Source: Adiantum capillus-veneris
Taxonomy: Eukaryota > Streptophyta > Polypodiopsida > Polypodiales > Pteridaceae
Reading direction: 5' to 3'
DNA length: 60,000 nt
Assembly (NCBI GenBank): GCA_014529385.2
Contig: CM043942.1
Location: forward strand, 5,360,501-5,420,500
The translations under genes were made by a program, and so were the position numbers. This document shows, piece after piece, positions 1 through 10,978 of the stretch; the first letter of the stretch is position 1, and the number at the start of each line of letters is the position of its first letter. The notes beneath the pieces were generated by a model. The model saw only the letters and a program-made list of their open reading frames with translations, searched no databases and had not been told where the DNA came from.

Positions 1-471
1 TACATTCATTATCGATTTCACTGTGATTTGTGACTACGTGTTAGTAGGCTAAATCTGGTGATTTGAGAGTGTTAATGACTGTGTTTTGACATTTTGACCA
101 TAGGAGAGTGTTCCTAGATCCTAGAGCGACCTTTTTGGTGTGTTTAGTTGCAATTTCCAGGACCTAGATAATGATGGATCGTGATTTTGGTACCTCCTCA
201 AAATGCGACCAAACTTGCTAGGTTAGTGCCTCTAAGTGTCTTGGACATCATCCTAAAGTTTTGCAGCATTTGGATTCCATTTGAGTGCCAAAATAGGTTG
301 ATGAATGAGTGCGGTGACATAGGACATAGGTAGATTTCCAGAACTGAGAGCAATAGATTTTCATGTCCTAAGAAATATTGTTATTCCATAGGTTCACTGC
401 TTGAGGTTGACACCCTCAAAGAGTCTATGCACCCCATCTGAGTCACTTCCCTGAGTATTGACATTACGTTA
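1..471. other. No gene recognised (left edge)
   Basis: I find no coding similarity, LTR end or repeat in this stretch. It is moderately AT-rich and leads into the decayed ORF that starts at 472. It may be intron or untranslated sequence of that relic. Confidence 0.3.
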
Positions 472-1032
472 GTGCTAAATAGCTATGCTATAGATGTCTG
501 TCATGGCAACCCGCTAACAATAATTAATGTTTCAAAGGAATACACAATCGAGGTGGGAAGCACACATGACAAGAAACATATCAAGAAAAGTATTGAAGAA
601 GAGAAGCCCTATAATGATGACTTGGATGAGCTAGATGAAAAGATAAATGTGACACCGCAACAAGCAAAATTGCATGGGGGTATTGTAAACAGTAAAGAAA
701 CGAATGACGATGATGACTTGATTACTCATCACAAACCCAGGCCTATTGTAGCTGATGAAATAAGTGCTTCAGAGGAAATGGTCAGGAGTGTGCAATAGGA
801 ACCTATGAGGATTGACAATTGGCAGAATGTGCAAGACGCCGATGATGACAGCCCTCTCCTAGGTTTTATAAACAAAGTGAAGCTTAAGAGGAAAGGTGGC
901 ATGGACCAGAATACAGAGGAGCCTGGAGAGGATGCTTGTGTTGCTGCAAAGAGCACCCAGGATGACATAACTGACCATACCAAAGGTGAAAAGAAATCCA
1001 CTCGCTCACACGCTTGCAAGAAACTATGTTGA
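472..1032 (+). pseudogene. Unrecognised decayed ORF, ~186 codons with one stop
   Basis: One frame stays open from the ATG at 472 to the stop at 1030-1032 except for a TAG at 796-798. The product is hydrophilic and acidic in its first two thirds (Asp/Glu/Lys clusters) and basic at the end. There is no signal peptide, membrane segment or zinc motif, and I cannot assign a family. No retroelement hallmark overlaps it. It could be an exon of a decayed host gene or the variable tail of an old retroelement. Confidence 0.3.
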
Positions 1033-2114
1033 ACTTGGTCTCTGTTGTGCCCAAATTTGTAGTGCTAGCAAGATGCACATCTTATGGCATGTATCTCTCT
1101 GAATATTTATATTGGAGAAAACTTGTTGGCATAATTATGTCTCTGTGCAAAAATTCTGTAGTTTTTTCTTATCCTTTATGATGTCTTCATTCAATACCTT
1201 TATTGTGTTGCAGGGAAAGAGAAAATACATTAATTGCCTTGCATGATATGAATGTTGCCAGTGCAGTGAAAAAAATATGAAAAAGGGGTATTGCTAAGGC
1301 TAGACAACTGAGAAAAGAAAACGATGAGATTGAGAAGTGCCTGGACGGCTACCTTAAACACCATAGGAAATTTGATGAGTACTTGAATTTTGTTCATCCC
1401 TGAGGGGGGGAAGTTATTTTTGCCAAGTGGTATCTATCACCTGACCCAATATGGGTGCCCAAGCTGTTGGCTGAAGCGCACCCCGGTTCTTGATTTGAAT
1501 GGCCTATTGGTTAAAGCTATAGAGTCAAAGGATGGTGAAGTTCCCCCGAATATGCAAGGAAAATGATAAAGTATTGTATGCAAGATAGGCGGTAAACCAG
1601 AATTTTTGCACTAGTTGCAATAGTAGTTTGAGAATGAGCAAGAAGCTCAAAGAGTCTATAAGGACAATATGGATCGTTACTGCTTTAAAATTGAAGAGAG
1701 GCCTAGTGAGCTTAAGCTCGTAGTGTCCTTAGATTATAGTGGCAATCGATCCTTTGATGAAGAGGGAAACATGTATATCATTGTGATTAATCCTTTCATT
1801 GTGCAAAAATGGGGATTAACACGCACCAAAGAGAAAGTTGACGAAGAGCGTGAGGAGAATCTGCCAAAGCTAGACATTCCAAATGCCAAGCTTAGATGAG
1901 TAAATGTGGCTATATGCGTCAACACCAACAACACCCATGTGGGCTTATATAAGTATGACAACGGGGAGAAAATGCTCTAGTATAGGTGCGAGGAGCCCAA
2001 TGTGAGGGAATTGACGGAACATAAATACTTGTATGTATATACATTTGAGGTTGAGAGGGATACACAAATAATCATGTTAGAAAGTATGGCTGGAAATATT
2101 TGGCAGTGAGTCGT
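1033..2114 (+). other. Decayed coding-like stretch, family unknown
   Basis: Short open segments alternate with stops. About 1285-1403 encodes a charged, helix-prone segment rich in Lys, Glu and Arg. About 1410-1490 contains IWVPK in a PDPIWVPK context, like the post-integrase motif of elements A, B and F. 1669-1899 is a 76-codon ORF (MDRYCFKIEERPSE...) with no recognised domain. A tgttgcag/G near 1206-1213 could be an old splice acceptor. It is either a host pseudogene or a very old relative of the WVPK-bearing elements. Confidence 0.3.
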
Positions 2115-2396
2115 AATGAGCTACTTAACTTTGAGAATAGGACTACGGGCACGTGAACACCACCAGTGGACCCGAAAAATGGCACTTAAAAGGGCTTGAT
2201 GGGGCGGCAAGTCTGGATGTGAGGCAAATACGACCGCGTGTGTAGCACTGCTAGCAGACCCAAAAGCTCACTGAACTAGAGTTGAGTGCCAAGATGAGAT
2301 CCACCCGTGGCTCCAAAAATAGGTCGCAAGATTTGATCCCAACACCTCACGGATTCACAATTGATATGCTTACACTAAGATACGGTGTCGGAGTGC
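2115..2396 (-). repeat. SINE-like repeat, copy 1
   Basis: About 270 bp match 58715-59000 at roughly 80% by eye, and homology stops abruptly on both sides. Read on the minus strand, the unit starts with an A-box-like tatcttagtgta (2371-2382) followed by a B-box-like gaggtgttgggatcaaatc (2330-2348). That spacing is expected of an RNA polymerase III promoter in a tRNA-derived SINE. There is no ORF. The two copies sit in unrelated contexts, as expected for a dispersed retroposon. Confidence 0.5.
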
Positions 2397-3061
2397 ACGG
2401 TTCTCCAGGGTCGACCGGGAAAGCACCGGGCCTCTAGCTGCAGACAGGAGCTCAGCACACACTCAAAATCGGATGAAAGAGTGCGGATAGACTTAATTAA
2501 TGACTCAATACACGTAATGTTGGTGATTAAAGAGAATTTAAGAGAGAGAAGACTGCAAATAATAACGCTAGTAATTGATACGATGAAAGAAATAGAGATT
2601 CAAGAAACAGCAGACACATCTTAAGATTTTTGATTTCTCTTTTACAACTCTGTTGCATACGCCTACCTCACTATGCCCTTCCAATTGCAACCCTCGGTTT
2701 AGAAAACTCCCTCAAGTTGCACCATCATCTAGTCATTTCGTGCTCTTGATGCTTTTCTTGCCCTTTCCTTGTCTTCTCCAATTGCTCTCAAGCTCTACCT
2801 TTTCCTTCTGCTGCCATCCAATCTCCCCAAAGCCCCTCCCAATAACCTCCAAAAATGGCCCAAAAAGAAGGATGATAAAAAAAGGCCTCTAAAAGTTTGT
2901 GCATCCCTTTTTATAGAGTAGTCAAGCCAAAAAAGGGAAAAAATTGGGTTGTTATCTACTCATACAATCCACTTGAGCTCAATATATCATCTCCTTTCCA
3001 TTGCATACATTTGGCCATATCATTTTAGGCATCCTTGCAGGGCCGCCACATAAGTTAAGCT

Positions 3062-3064
<3 letters not shown>
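2397..3064. other. Non-coding stretch, nothing recognised
   Basis: Two ORFs of 79 codons (2385-2624 and 2653-2892) have no recognisable domain. The segment lies between the SINE-like repeat and the CT microsatellite and may be part of element E's 3' LTR, but I cannot align it with the part of E's other LTR inside the window. Confidence 0.3.

Positions 3065-3110
<46 letters not shown>
3065..3110. repeat. (CT)n microsatellite, ~23 units
   Basis: An uninterrupted CT dinucleotide tract. It produces an artificial Leu-Ser run in an ORF at 3001-3717. LTRs of the A/B family in this window also carry CT/GA tracts, so it may mark an LTR. Confidence 0.95.
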
Positions 3111-3113
<3 letters not shown>

Positions 3114-3752
3114 TGCACATGACTCCTCCCTTTTTATCGGCCTTCCCCCTTTGCCTTTGAACTCTCTCCCTCTCACTCTAGCTTTGTCAGCCCGGTTTGA
3201 GCCCATTTGCTTTGCCTGGCCATCAACTCTCTCTCACTTTCCCTTTCTCTCTCATCCCATAGGACACGTCTTCTTTTGTTTTTGTCCTCCCGACCCGACT
3301 CTCCCCTGTCCGGCCACTCTCTCCGCCACCACTGCATGTAACTCACCCCTACCCCTAGCACTAGCGATATCGCTAGTGGGGTGGGGGCTTGAACTTCACT
3401 TTAAAAGAAGGGGCCCAATTGGCGCGAGAACGCCGCCCGCAGATGCATGCTACATTATCATTGCCGAATCCGCCACCACAGTGCCACAATTGGTCGCCGA
3501 CCAAGCTCCCCCAAAATGCCGCTTTCACTGGCGGCGCGCCACCACAGCTCTTGGCCATAGCCACAATCTTGGGAGAGAGCTCTCTCTACCATGCCATGCT
3601 ACCAAGGGGCTCCTCACTTGGGTCTTATACCCAACATCTCCACCCCATAAGCTCGCATTTGGGATTATCCGCGGCCACCACGTGGCAAACCCTGGTGAAG
3701 CCATCCTCCCTTGGTAAAAAAAAATCTCTTCTAAAAAAAGTGGAACACCCCA
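3111..3752 (-). other. GC-rich segment, candidate 3' LTR region of element E
   Basis: This segment is richer in GC than its surroundings and lies immediately downstream, on the minus strand, of a G-rich polypurine tract (3753-3772). A 3' LTR of E would start here with TG at 3752. The matching start of E's other LTR would be beyond the right edge, so the assignment cannot be tested here. A perfect 20-bp palindrome sits at 3359-3378. Confidence 0.3.
3359..3378. repeat. Perfect 20-bp palindrome
   Basis: cactagcgat is followed directly by its reverse complement atcgctagtg, with no loop. Function unknown. Confidence 0.8.
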
Positions 3753-3772
3753 TTTTCCCCCCCAAATTTCAC
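3753..3772 (-). promoter_or_regulatory. Candidate polypurine tract of element E
   Basis: On the minus strand this reads gaaatttgggggggaaaa followed by TGGGG. It is purine-rich and precedes a TG dinucleotide, as expected for the plus-strand primer site of an LTR element. It is about 0.93 kb beyond the end of E's pol. Confidence 0.4.
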
Positions 3773-4697
3773 AGCATACAATTTGATGCTCATTCATCCA
3801 ATCCTCGAACTGCAAAATGCTATCAAAATCCACCAACCCGAGCTTTAAGCTTGCTTGTTATTTTTGTATTTGAACTTCGTCGGGCCTGCAGACCAAAGCC
3901 GTCAAAACACAGAAAAATTCATCTGCAACCACCGCTCGGGCAATAGTCCCAGACTTTGATGAATCGTAACTCGGTAACCGGGCATTTGATTGACAAGCCA
4001 TCGATTCTTGGCAACTTCATATGAAGTGCTCTACCTTCGAGAACCCTGTGGATGCCCAAAAACTCCCTGATGACACATTTTTCAAAGTGGGCAACCCAAC
4101 TCAGAACCGACCCCTACTGAAACTTCAAAGCTTGATATCTTGACGTTCGTGACTCAGATTGCAGATCTAAAAAGACCAGCAGGCTCCATAATTCAAGATT
4201 TATGCATCTATCACTTCAAATCACCTTTGACCACCTATTCTCATCTGCCCTGCCCATCTCAGATCTGCAACCACTTCCAACTTTAAACTACAATAACTTT
4301 CTCACCAGGCCTCCGTTTGAACCAATTTACTCAGCGCTTCAAGATCTACCTTTTTAAGTAGAAAACCATCCCTTCATTCAATCTTCACTTGTTAGCCCAA
4401 CTGGTTCACTTTGAAGCACTTCTGGTCTACAAAAACCCACATAATACATACATTCCTGCTAATCTAATGCCATAAGTAGTAAGCAGTTCTAACATAGACT
4501 ATAGATTTCTCAAAGTTCATAGATACAGGCAAAACTTTGTTTTTCATCTTGTTCCTGCAAAGCGACACAACATCCACTCCCTCCAAACCTGCACATCCTC
4601 CGGTATGTGCCAATCTTTAGAGGTTGTCCAATGCTACATCTTCGTCAGAAATATCATCTTCATTATCTACATTTGTATCTTCGTCCACATTGAAGTC
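3773..4697 (-). other. Element E 3' untranslated region
   Basis: It follows the stop of E's pol at 4698-4700 (minus strand). The same frame continues for about 25 codons of acidic residues (DEDTNVDNEDD) and then is closed by many stops. No further domain is seen. Confidence 0.45.
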
Positions 4698-5625
4698 TTA
4701 GTATGCAATTTGAAGCTCTTCATTTCTCCTTTTATATAGCTTGACACGCTTACCTGCAACTGGAAGTTTCAACTCTGTAACATCCATCTCACATAACTTG
4801 TTGGTAGCATTAGGAAAAGCATGTTTAACCACATACGGGCCAAGCCACTACTTAACCATCTTCCACATAGCTGTGTACTGGTTGTCCAAACTACTGTCAT
4901 AAACAAGAACCCAATCCCCTTCTTGATTAGCACATGGCCTTAGGCTATGTCGTTTGTCAAAAGCCTCCATTTTTTTCAAACGTGCACTCCTCAATTTCTC
5001 TTTTGTAGCTTCTATATCTTCGCTTCTCCTCTCTAGCTGTCAAATCAGTGAAGCAAGCAAATCTTCTCTGCTCATTTGTAGATCCCAAGGCAATATACTC
5101 CATGTAGTCATTGCCTCTTCAAGAGGCATAATAGGCTTCTGTCCATACATAAGCTCTGATGGCATACCTGTAATTGTGTTGTGTGTAGTACGGTCCACCC
5201 AGAAAGCATAAGGAAGTAGCCGAGGCCAATCACCAACACGGTCCTTACATGCCTTAGCCAATGCCTTGACAATGGGAGGATGCCCTCTTTCACTTTTCCC
5301 ATTCCCTTCGGGATTGTATGCAGTAGTGAGTGTTAGCTTGACACCCATACGAGCAAAAAAAGCCTTTGGCTTCGTCAGCATCTAGCTCCTCTATCTGCAA
5401 TATTCTTCCAACACAACCATATCTACATATTACATCTTCTAGCAAAAATTTGCATACCATACTTGTAGCTTTGGTTCGCAAAGCCCTCTCTTCAACCTCG
5501 TTCGTCAAATCTTCCATGGCAAGCACGATGTATCTCATTTGCCATAACCCTGTGGCCATTGTAATCAAATCGACTACCCATTTGAAATGCACACACAATG
5601 GATATGTTGGATGTAATCCATCTCG
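4698..5625 (-). pseudogene. pol: E pol: integrase core and C-terminal domain
   Basis: The integrase core starts with FKWVVDLIT (first catalytic Asp) near 5580. It continues through the E-motif region NPEGNGKSERGHPP near 5300 and SELMYGQKPIMP near 5150. The C-terminal part contains GDWVLVYDSS, a K/R-WxGPYVV motif and PVAGKRVKLYKRR, and ends at 4698-4700. A run of seven T on the coding strand (about 5357-5363) shifts the frame between the two halves, and a stop follows WKMVK. Element A interrupts the coding region just upstream. Confidence 0.8.
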
Positions 5626-5630
5626 ATGCT
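5626..5630. repeat. Target-site duplication of element A (left copy)
   Basis: atgct, identical to 37566-37570 at the other end of A. Confidence 0.85.
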
Positions 5631-5776
5631 TGTGCACTTTGCCGCACGTGTCAAAGGCTGAGAACTTGCCTGTGCATTGTGTGCGAGCCTTGAAAGGCTG
5701 CAAGCACACAACTAGAGAGTCCTAGCAAGCTCAAAGAAACAATGGTGTGTCACTCATCACTCAATGCTTCTGTCGT
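5631..5776 (-). repeat. Element A 3' LTR, distal part
   Basis: This matches the last ~150 bp of element B's LTR (about 51000-51141, reversed): the tgtgtcactca, tctagcaagctca, tgtgtgcttg and gcggcaag blocks recur in order. Insertion of F at 5776/5777 separates it from the proximal LTR part at 18194-18903. Confidence 0.8.
5772..5776. repeat. Target-site duplication of element F (left)
   Basis: gtcgt, matching gtcat at 18194-18198 in four of five positions. The mismatch fits the age of the insertion. Confidence 0.65.
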
Positions 5777-6643
5777 TGTTAACTGAGCCAACGTGAGTTA
5801 ACATGTGCTGCTAAAGACCGAAGACGTACGGATGCACATCGAAGATGAATATGAAGAAGCAGTGAAGATTGGAGCTACACACTTTTCACATTTTTCTAAA
5901 ATGGCCATGTATTGTAATTTCCCGATTTATCTAGCCATTGTGATAATTGTAACGTGTTATGGGCTCAATAAGAGTTCCAAGATGTAAAGCATAGATCAGT
6001 TAATGTACCTAAGTTGCAGGTACAATAAGTGTGGAGCCTCACCCTTCTCGGTTGTCACATTGCAGTGCCATCTGTTGCGTTGCAACCGCAGGTAAGAGCT
6101 CTACGCATTAACGTAAGCATTTCATGGTAATGCATAGCTTTTCTGGTGTCGCCAACCCGCGGCCTAATTTTATCATAAGTAGGAGTTTAAGCTTCAAAAT
6201 CATAAAATAAGTATAGGCGGGGTATTGGGGCATCATTGCTAAGCATTTAGATGCATTCTGGGTCGAAACGAGTAGGTCAAAAACTCACTGTTGTTAATAA
6301 TCGCAATTTTTGCACTTGACGTAAAGTGAGATTTGAAACTGTAAGCATGTGTGCTTAGGCCTTATAAACCTATCTCGTAGAAGTTTCATAACATTTGGAT
6401 GTCATTTGATATTGTAATGGATGTGATTTGTTTGCCGATGAGCGATTAGCTTTTGGTGATTTCTGTCACTTGAGTCTAGCTTGAGTTAGATGCGAGTTGT
6501 TTGTTCTTTTCCAAGAGATTGACAACCTCTTGTAGCCTCTATGCACTAGTCGAGTCAGCTTCATCCCATGGATCGACAATTATATTCGTGGTTATCGCTA
6601 TGTCTGCAATAAGATAGGAGTGAGGTTAGACACCCGTCCCACA
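5777..6643 (+). repeat. Element F 5' LTR (867 bp)
   Basis: It starts TGTTAACTGAGCC and ends GTCCCACA. It aligns along its length with 17215-18193 except that about 143 bp, equivalent to about 17450-17592 of the 3' LTR, are missing at the junction near 6040. The missing block holds the TATA-like box, so this LTR probably lacks a core promoter. Confidence 0.85.
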
Positions 6644-6645
6644 TT

Positions 6646-6663
6646 TGGCGCCGCTGTCGGGGA
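6646..6663 (+). promoter_or_regulatory. Primer-binding site of F (tRNA-Asp type)
   Basis: tggcgccgctgtcgggga lies two bases after the 5' LTR. It is complementary to the 3' end of a plant tRNA-Asp apart from one or two changes. The same PBS class is found in element B. Confidence 0.75.
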
Positions 6664-7229
6664 CGAATAGACCTAAATTAGGGAAAACATGAGCGTCTTG
6701 TGTAGTTGTCCATTAACTTCCTCTAGGTTCACCCAGAGTTAAACTTTCTCTTAAAAATCGCATAGCTTAAGAGTGTCGTCTTTTGCTTTGTAGAGGTAGC
6801 TTGGGAGTAGATTGTACTTGCTAAGTATTTATAGGATTTTAGAATTGTCAGATTGTAGGATTAGGTTAGGATTTTGAGAATGATTGATGGACAAAACAAG
6901 TCTTAAGATCAATGCTCAAGAAACCATAAAAAACAAGAAAACAAATGTTTGTGGACACTTTCCACAACCGAGTGTAGGAGAACCTAAGAGTAGGGTAAGT
7001 AGAATCCGAGGTGAGATCTCAAATCATTGCTCACTTCCAAAGGAATCATCTGTGAGTTGTTTATGTGAAGTTGTAGAGTTTCATATCTACGGCTTGAAAC
7101 AACACCAAAAGACTGTCAATCATTGAACCGGCTGAAGATTATGCTCATAAAAGTTGTATGAACCAGTGGGTAAGTTAAGGATGCATTTGAGGTAGATTTT
7201 CAAAAGTTTGCAAAAACTCAAATTATTTA
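6664..7229 (+). other. Element F leader
   Basis: Untranslated leader between the PBS and the tandem array. An 80-codon ORF (6884-7126) has no recognised domain and is probably chance or a decayed gag start. Confidence 0.4.
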
Positions 7230-8607
7230 CTTTTTCTTGAGATTTTAGGCCAAATTAAGCTTTGACTTGACTCAGAGGCTTAAAATAGATCGTAAAAAAG
7301 CCTATCTAGTGAAAAAATTGCAAAAAGTGTTCATTTTAGGTCAAAAGTAAATAATCATATCTTTTGCATTTGGCTCAAAATAGATCAAGGTTGATACCAC
7401 AGACTCTATGCATGATTACAAACATCTTTTGTGAAGGGTCATAGAGTTTGGATCACAAAACAGACCAAAAACTTGATAAAATTTGAAATCTGTACTGATT
7501 GTCAAGAAATTGAGTTTGACTTGGTAAATCTTGTCCAAGTTCAGTGAAACTTGACTCAGAGGCTTAAAACAGGTCATAAAAAGACTGTCCAGTGAAAAAA
7601 TTGCAAAAAGTGTTCAATTCATGTCAAAAGTAAATAATCGTATTTTTTGCATTTGGCCCAAAATGGATCAAGGTTGATACCACAGACTCTATGCATGATT
7701 ACAAACATATTTTGTGAAGGGTCATAGAGTCTGGATCATAAAACAGACCAAAAACTTGATAAAAATTGAAATCTGTACTGATTGTCGAGAAATTGAGTTT
7801 GACTTGGGAAATCTTGTCCAAATTCAGTGGAACATGACTCAGAGGCTTAAAATAGGTCATAAAAAGAGTGTCCAATGAAAAAATTGCAAAAAGTGTTCAT
7901 TTTAGGTCAAAAGTAAATAATCGTATTTTTTGCATTTGGCTCAAAATGGATCAAGGTTGATACCACAGACTCTATGCATGATTACAAACATCTTTTGTGA
8001 AGGGTCATAGAGTTTGGATCACAAAACAGACAAAAAACTTGATAAAAACTGAAATCTGTACTGATTGTCGAGAAATTGAGTTTGACTTGGTAAATCTTGT
8101 CCAAATTCAGTGAAACTTGACTCAGAGGCTTAAAACAGGTCATAAAAAGACTGTGCAATGAAAAATTTACAAAAAGTGTTCATTTTAGGTCAAATATAAA
8201 TTATCGTATTTTTTGCATTTGGCTCAAAATGGATCAAGGTTGATACCAAAGACTCTATGCATGATTACAAATATCTTTTACGAAAGCTCATAGAGTTTGG
8301 ATCACAAAACAGACCAATAACTTGGCAAAAACTTAAATCCGTACTAATTATCGAGAAATTGTATATGACTTGATGAATCTTGTTCAAATTAAGTTTTGAC
8401 TTGACTCAAAGGCTCAAAACAGGTCATAAAAAGACAGTCCAGTGAGAAAATTGCAAAAAGTGTTCATTTTAGGTCAAAAGTAAATAATCGTATTTTTTGC
8501 ATTTGGCTCAAAAATGACCAAGACTGATACCAGAGACTCTAAGCATGATTGCAAACATCTTTTGTGAAGGTTCATAGAGTTTGGATCACAAAATAGACCA
8601 AAATCTT
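7230..8607 (+). repeat. Tandem array, period ~283 bp, about five copies
   Basis: The block caaaaagtgtt recurs at 7321, 7604, 7887, 8170 (aligned position) and 8454, giving spacings of 283, 283, 283 and 284 bp. Each unit carries gactctatgcatgattacaa, gaagggtcatagagt, aaacagaccaaaaa and gactcagaggcttaaaa blocks. The period is not a multiple of three and the units are full of stops, so it is not a coding repeat. It lies in F's 5' region. Confidence 0.9.
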
Positions 8608-8608
8608 G

Positions 8609-9100
8609 AGCTGAATAATTTTGGCATTATCTGAGAAGCTGATGCAAGAAATTAACGATCGAGTGCAAAGGGAATGCCTTCCGGCAAGTGCAATCACCTA
8701 TACGCGTATCTTAGAGCATGTGGCATTATTCAAGAAGCTATGGATAGTAGAATTCACGAGATGATATGTTAGGAATAACATGAGGAAAATTTCCATAACC
8801 GTCATCACCTAGAAATTGATTTCACATTCTGATAAGTCCGGTGTCATTAACGGCCCGGTTAATTCTGTACAGCGGGAGCTTAAACTCCTAGTTAGCAGAT
8901 GATCCAAGTGACGGTGCTGTTAACAGCTTGCCTTGGCTAAAAATTAAGTTGTACTCAAATATATTAATCAATTAATTGATGATTACGGCGATTACTAGAG
9001 TCACTTGCATCAATTGTTCTTGTTCTCTCTCTCACACACCTCCCACAGCCAGAGGCCCGGCGCCTACCCGGCTCACGTAGCAAACACATATCCCCCGACA
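8609..9100 (+). repeat. Element H 5' LTR remnant
   Basis: It matches 12330-12492 and then 13660-13983, with about 1.17 kb missing at the join near 8771. It ends tcccccgaca like the 3' copy. If the 3' LTR starts at the polypurine tract near 11671, the 5' LTR has also lost its first ~660 bp. The sequence after it, tttggtgaacccgacgcg, is at the PBS position, but I cannot assign the tRNA. Confidence 0.65.
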
Positions 9101-9146
9101 TCTTTGGTGAACCCGACGCGAAACGAGTCGGGGTGGGAGGTTAAGA

Positions 9147-9626
9147 TGGAGATGGCAGAACAGTTAAAGCAGTTTCTTGAAGATTTCAGTGCCAATGGAT
9201 TTGATAAGAATCTGGCAGTTGGATTTGCCAAAAATGATGGAATTAGTTCAGGGATGTCTGCAAAAAGCAAAAGCCATGCAGATAAAAAAGCAGACTGATG
9301 ATGCTGTAGAGCTAGCACTTGATGCTGTTCGGGAGCAGTATTATAATTTTCAGGGATATGATCCAAAAGGTTTTATTGCATGTTACGAAGCTGAGATGAA
9401 GAGCCGAAATGTTCCAGAAGATCGGATGATTGCAGCTTTTGAGGAGGTTGTAAACTCGGATTTTAAAAAGCAGGTTCAAGAACTGGCACAAGAATATCCC
9501 ACACGGTGGGAGTATTTTGCAGAGGAATTTATTTACGAAAGCTCAAGGATTCTAGATCGGGACATAAAGGAGATTAATGAACGAAATAAGGTTGTCTTCA
9601 GTAAAGGTGAAGGGGATCAGATGTAG
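9147..9626 (+). pseudogene. gag: Element H Gag-like protein (frameshifted)
   Basis: It begins at the ATG of MEMAEQLKQFLEDF. A frameshift near 9280-9295 moves reading from the frame ending at 9298 to the frame ending at 9626. The second part holds YDPKGFIACYEAEMK and PEDRMIAAFEEVV. This is the same capsid pattern as E's Gag (VTKFCQIYEQAMED... FVLVVVPELWARVEEL). There is no zinc knuckle. The expected role is formation of the particle that packages element RNA. H and E may share a Gag lineage. Confidence 0.55.
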
Positions 9627-9805
9627 ATCCTCAACTATGATGAATTCTGGGAGCATAATTCTGCAAGAAGTAAAGCCAAAGAGAATGTTAAGCTGGAAGT
9701 AGCAGATTCAATTTCAGAGGAGATTAATTTGAGGAGCGAAGAAAAGGTAAACATGAATTTAATGCTGGAACAGATTTATATGATTTTTTTTCAAAGATTG
9801 CTTGC

Positions 9806-10978
9806 ATGGACGCTACCTCTAATAATGGTTCCAGTGAAGACATAGACTGTACAGCAAGTGGTCCGCAAGTTGTTGACCTTGACATGGGTTATTCTAAAGG
9901 AGTTTATCAAGCAGATGCACCTCTACAGGATATTTCTAAACCTATCAGCACTATAAGCAAACAGGACAACATGTTTGCTACAGATGATTGCATAAATAAA
10001 GCTATTATATACACAGTAGCTGATGAAGTGACTAAGATTGTGGACCCAGCACAGGATGAGCCTGAGGATGTCAATGAACCTATGATTGCTACTAACAATA
10101 TGCTTGCAGATGATGCTATCATAGAAGAGGATGCTATAATCGGTGAATTTCTATCTAGATCTGAAGGAGTTGTTTATGGAAGTATAAAGGAGCTTTCTGA
10201 TGCGTATACCTCTTCAGATGGGGTGCCAGATGAGCCTTTACATCTCTATAATGTATTGCTAAGTAACATGGATGCAGATGAGGAAGTAGAGGATGATATC
10301 CAGGAGTATGAAGATTTCTTGGATCATATTGATTGTGAACAGGTTATCGACGACAGGGGTTTTACATCTATGCTTATAGATGAAGTGCATGAGGAGATAA
10401 CTCCTACAGTTTTGATTAATGTTGAGACTTCCAAGGGTGATTTTCCCGAGGATGTTATGGATGAAGATCTACATGATAAAGCTGTTTTTCATGATCAAGA
10501 TGAAATCCCAACAAGTGAAAACTTGTCTGATGATATAGGTCGAGAGACTCCCAAGGTTTTTCGTGATGGCTATGAAGCTAGAGGGGGTGATGATGCTAAA
10601 TCATCCTTGATACTACAAAAAGTGCACAGGGTTTTTCATTTGCTTGGACAATGTGCCAGATGTGACTGGATTTGGATGCTATTCCTATTGATGCTTATGT
10701 CAGTGATGTCTTGGCTGCCAGTAAAAGGGAATCAGATTTCTTTAATGCTTTCTGGTAACGAGCTTAAGTTGCCAACAATTTACGGAATGTGGGTGTTGCA
10801 CTATGCTTCAGGTGAAGCTCTAGTATATTGTGGAGCCCATCAATGCTATGTGATCTCGATGGTGTTTGATCCAAGAGATTCTAAGGATATTCATAAGCAG
10901 ATTCAATACGGATGGATATTGATCAGTATGCACAGTAATTGCGTGCTATTTGCACCAAGGGTAGCATATTTGAACTAG
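9806..10978 (+). CDS. Element H second ORF, acidic, unknown function (390 aa)
   Basis: A continuous 390-codon ORF. Residues 1-270 are strongly acidic (many Asp/Glu, low complexity). Residues about 285-310 are hydrophobic (WIWMLFLLMLMSVMSWL) and could be a membrane segment, and the rest is mixed. I recognise no retroviral enzyme. Upstream, 9627-9800 is open in the gag frame after a TAG (9625-9627 region), so this may once have been a gag extension. Codons 1-265 contain no stop despite the decay of neighbouring genes. Confidence 0.45.
   Translation: MDATSNNGSSEDIDCTASGPQVVDLDMGYSKGVYQADAPLQDISKPISTISKQDNMFATDDCINKAIIYTVADEVTKIVDPAQDEPEDVNEPMIATNNMLADDAIIEEDAIIGEFLSRSEGVVYGSIKELSDAYTSSDGVPDEPLHLYNVLLSNMDADEEVEDDIQEYEDFLDHIDCEQVIDDRGFTSMLIDEVHEEITPTVLINVETSKGDFPEDVMDEDLHDKAVFHDQDEIPTSENLSDDIGRETPKVFRDGYEARGGDDAKSSLILQKVHRVFHLLGQCARCDWIWMLFLLMLMSVMSWLPVKGNQISLMLSGNELKLPTIYGMWVLHYASGEALVYCGAHQCYVISMVFDPRDSKDIHKQIQYGWILISMHSNCVLFAPRVAYLN

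Noticed and set aside
3001-3717. 238-codon plus-strand ORF
   Set aside because: It runs through the CT microsatellite, giving an artificial Leu-Ser run, and has no domain; the region is better read as non-coding or LTR.
7230-8607. CRISPR-like array
   Set aside because: Units are directly adjacent 283-bp tandem repeats without spacers, in a plant retroelement leader.
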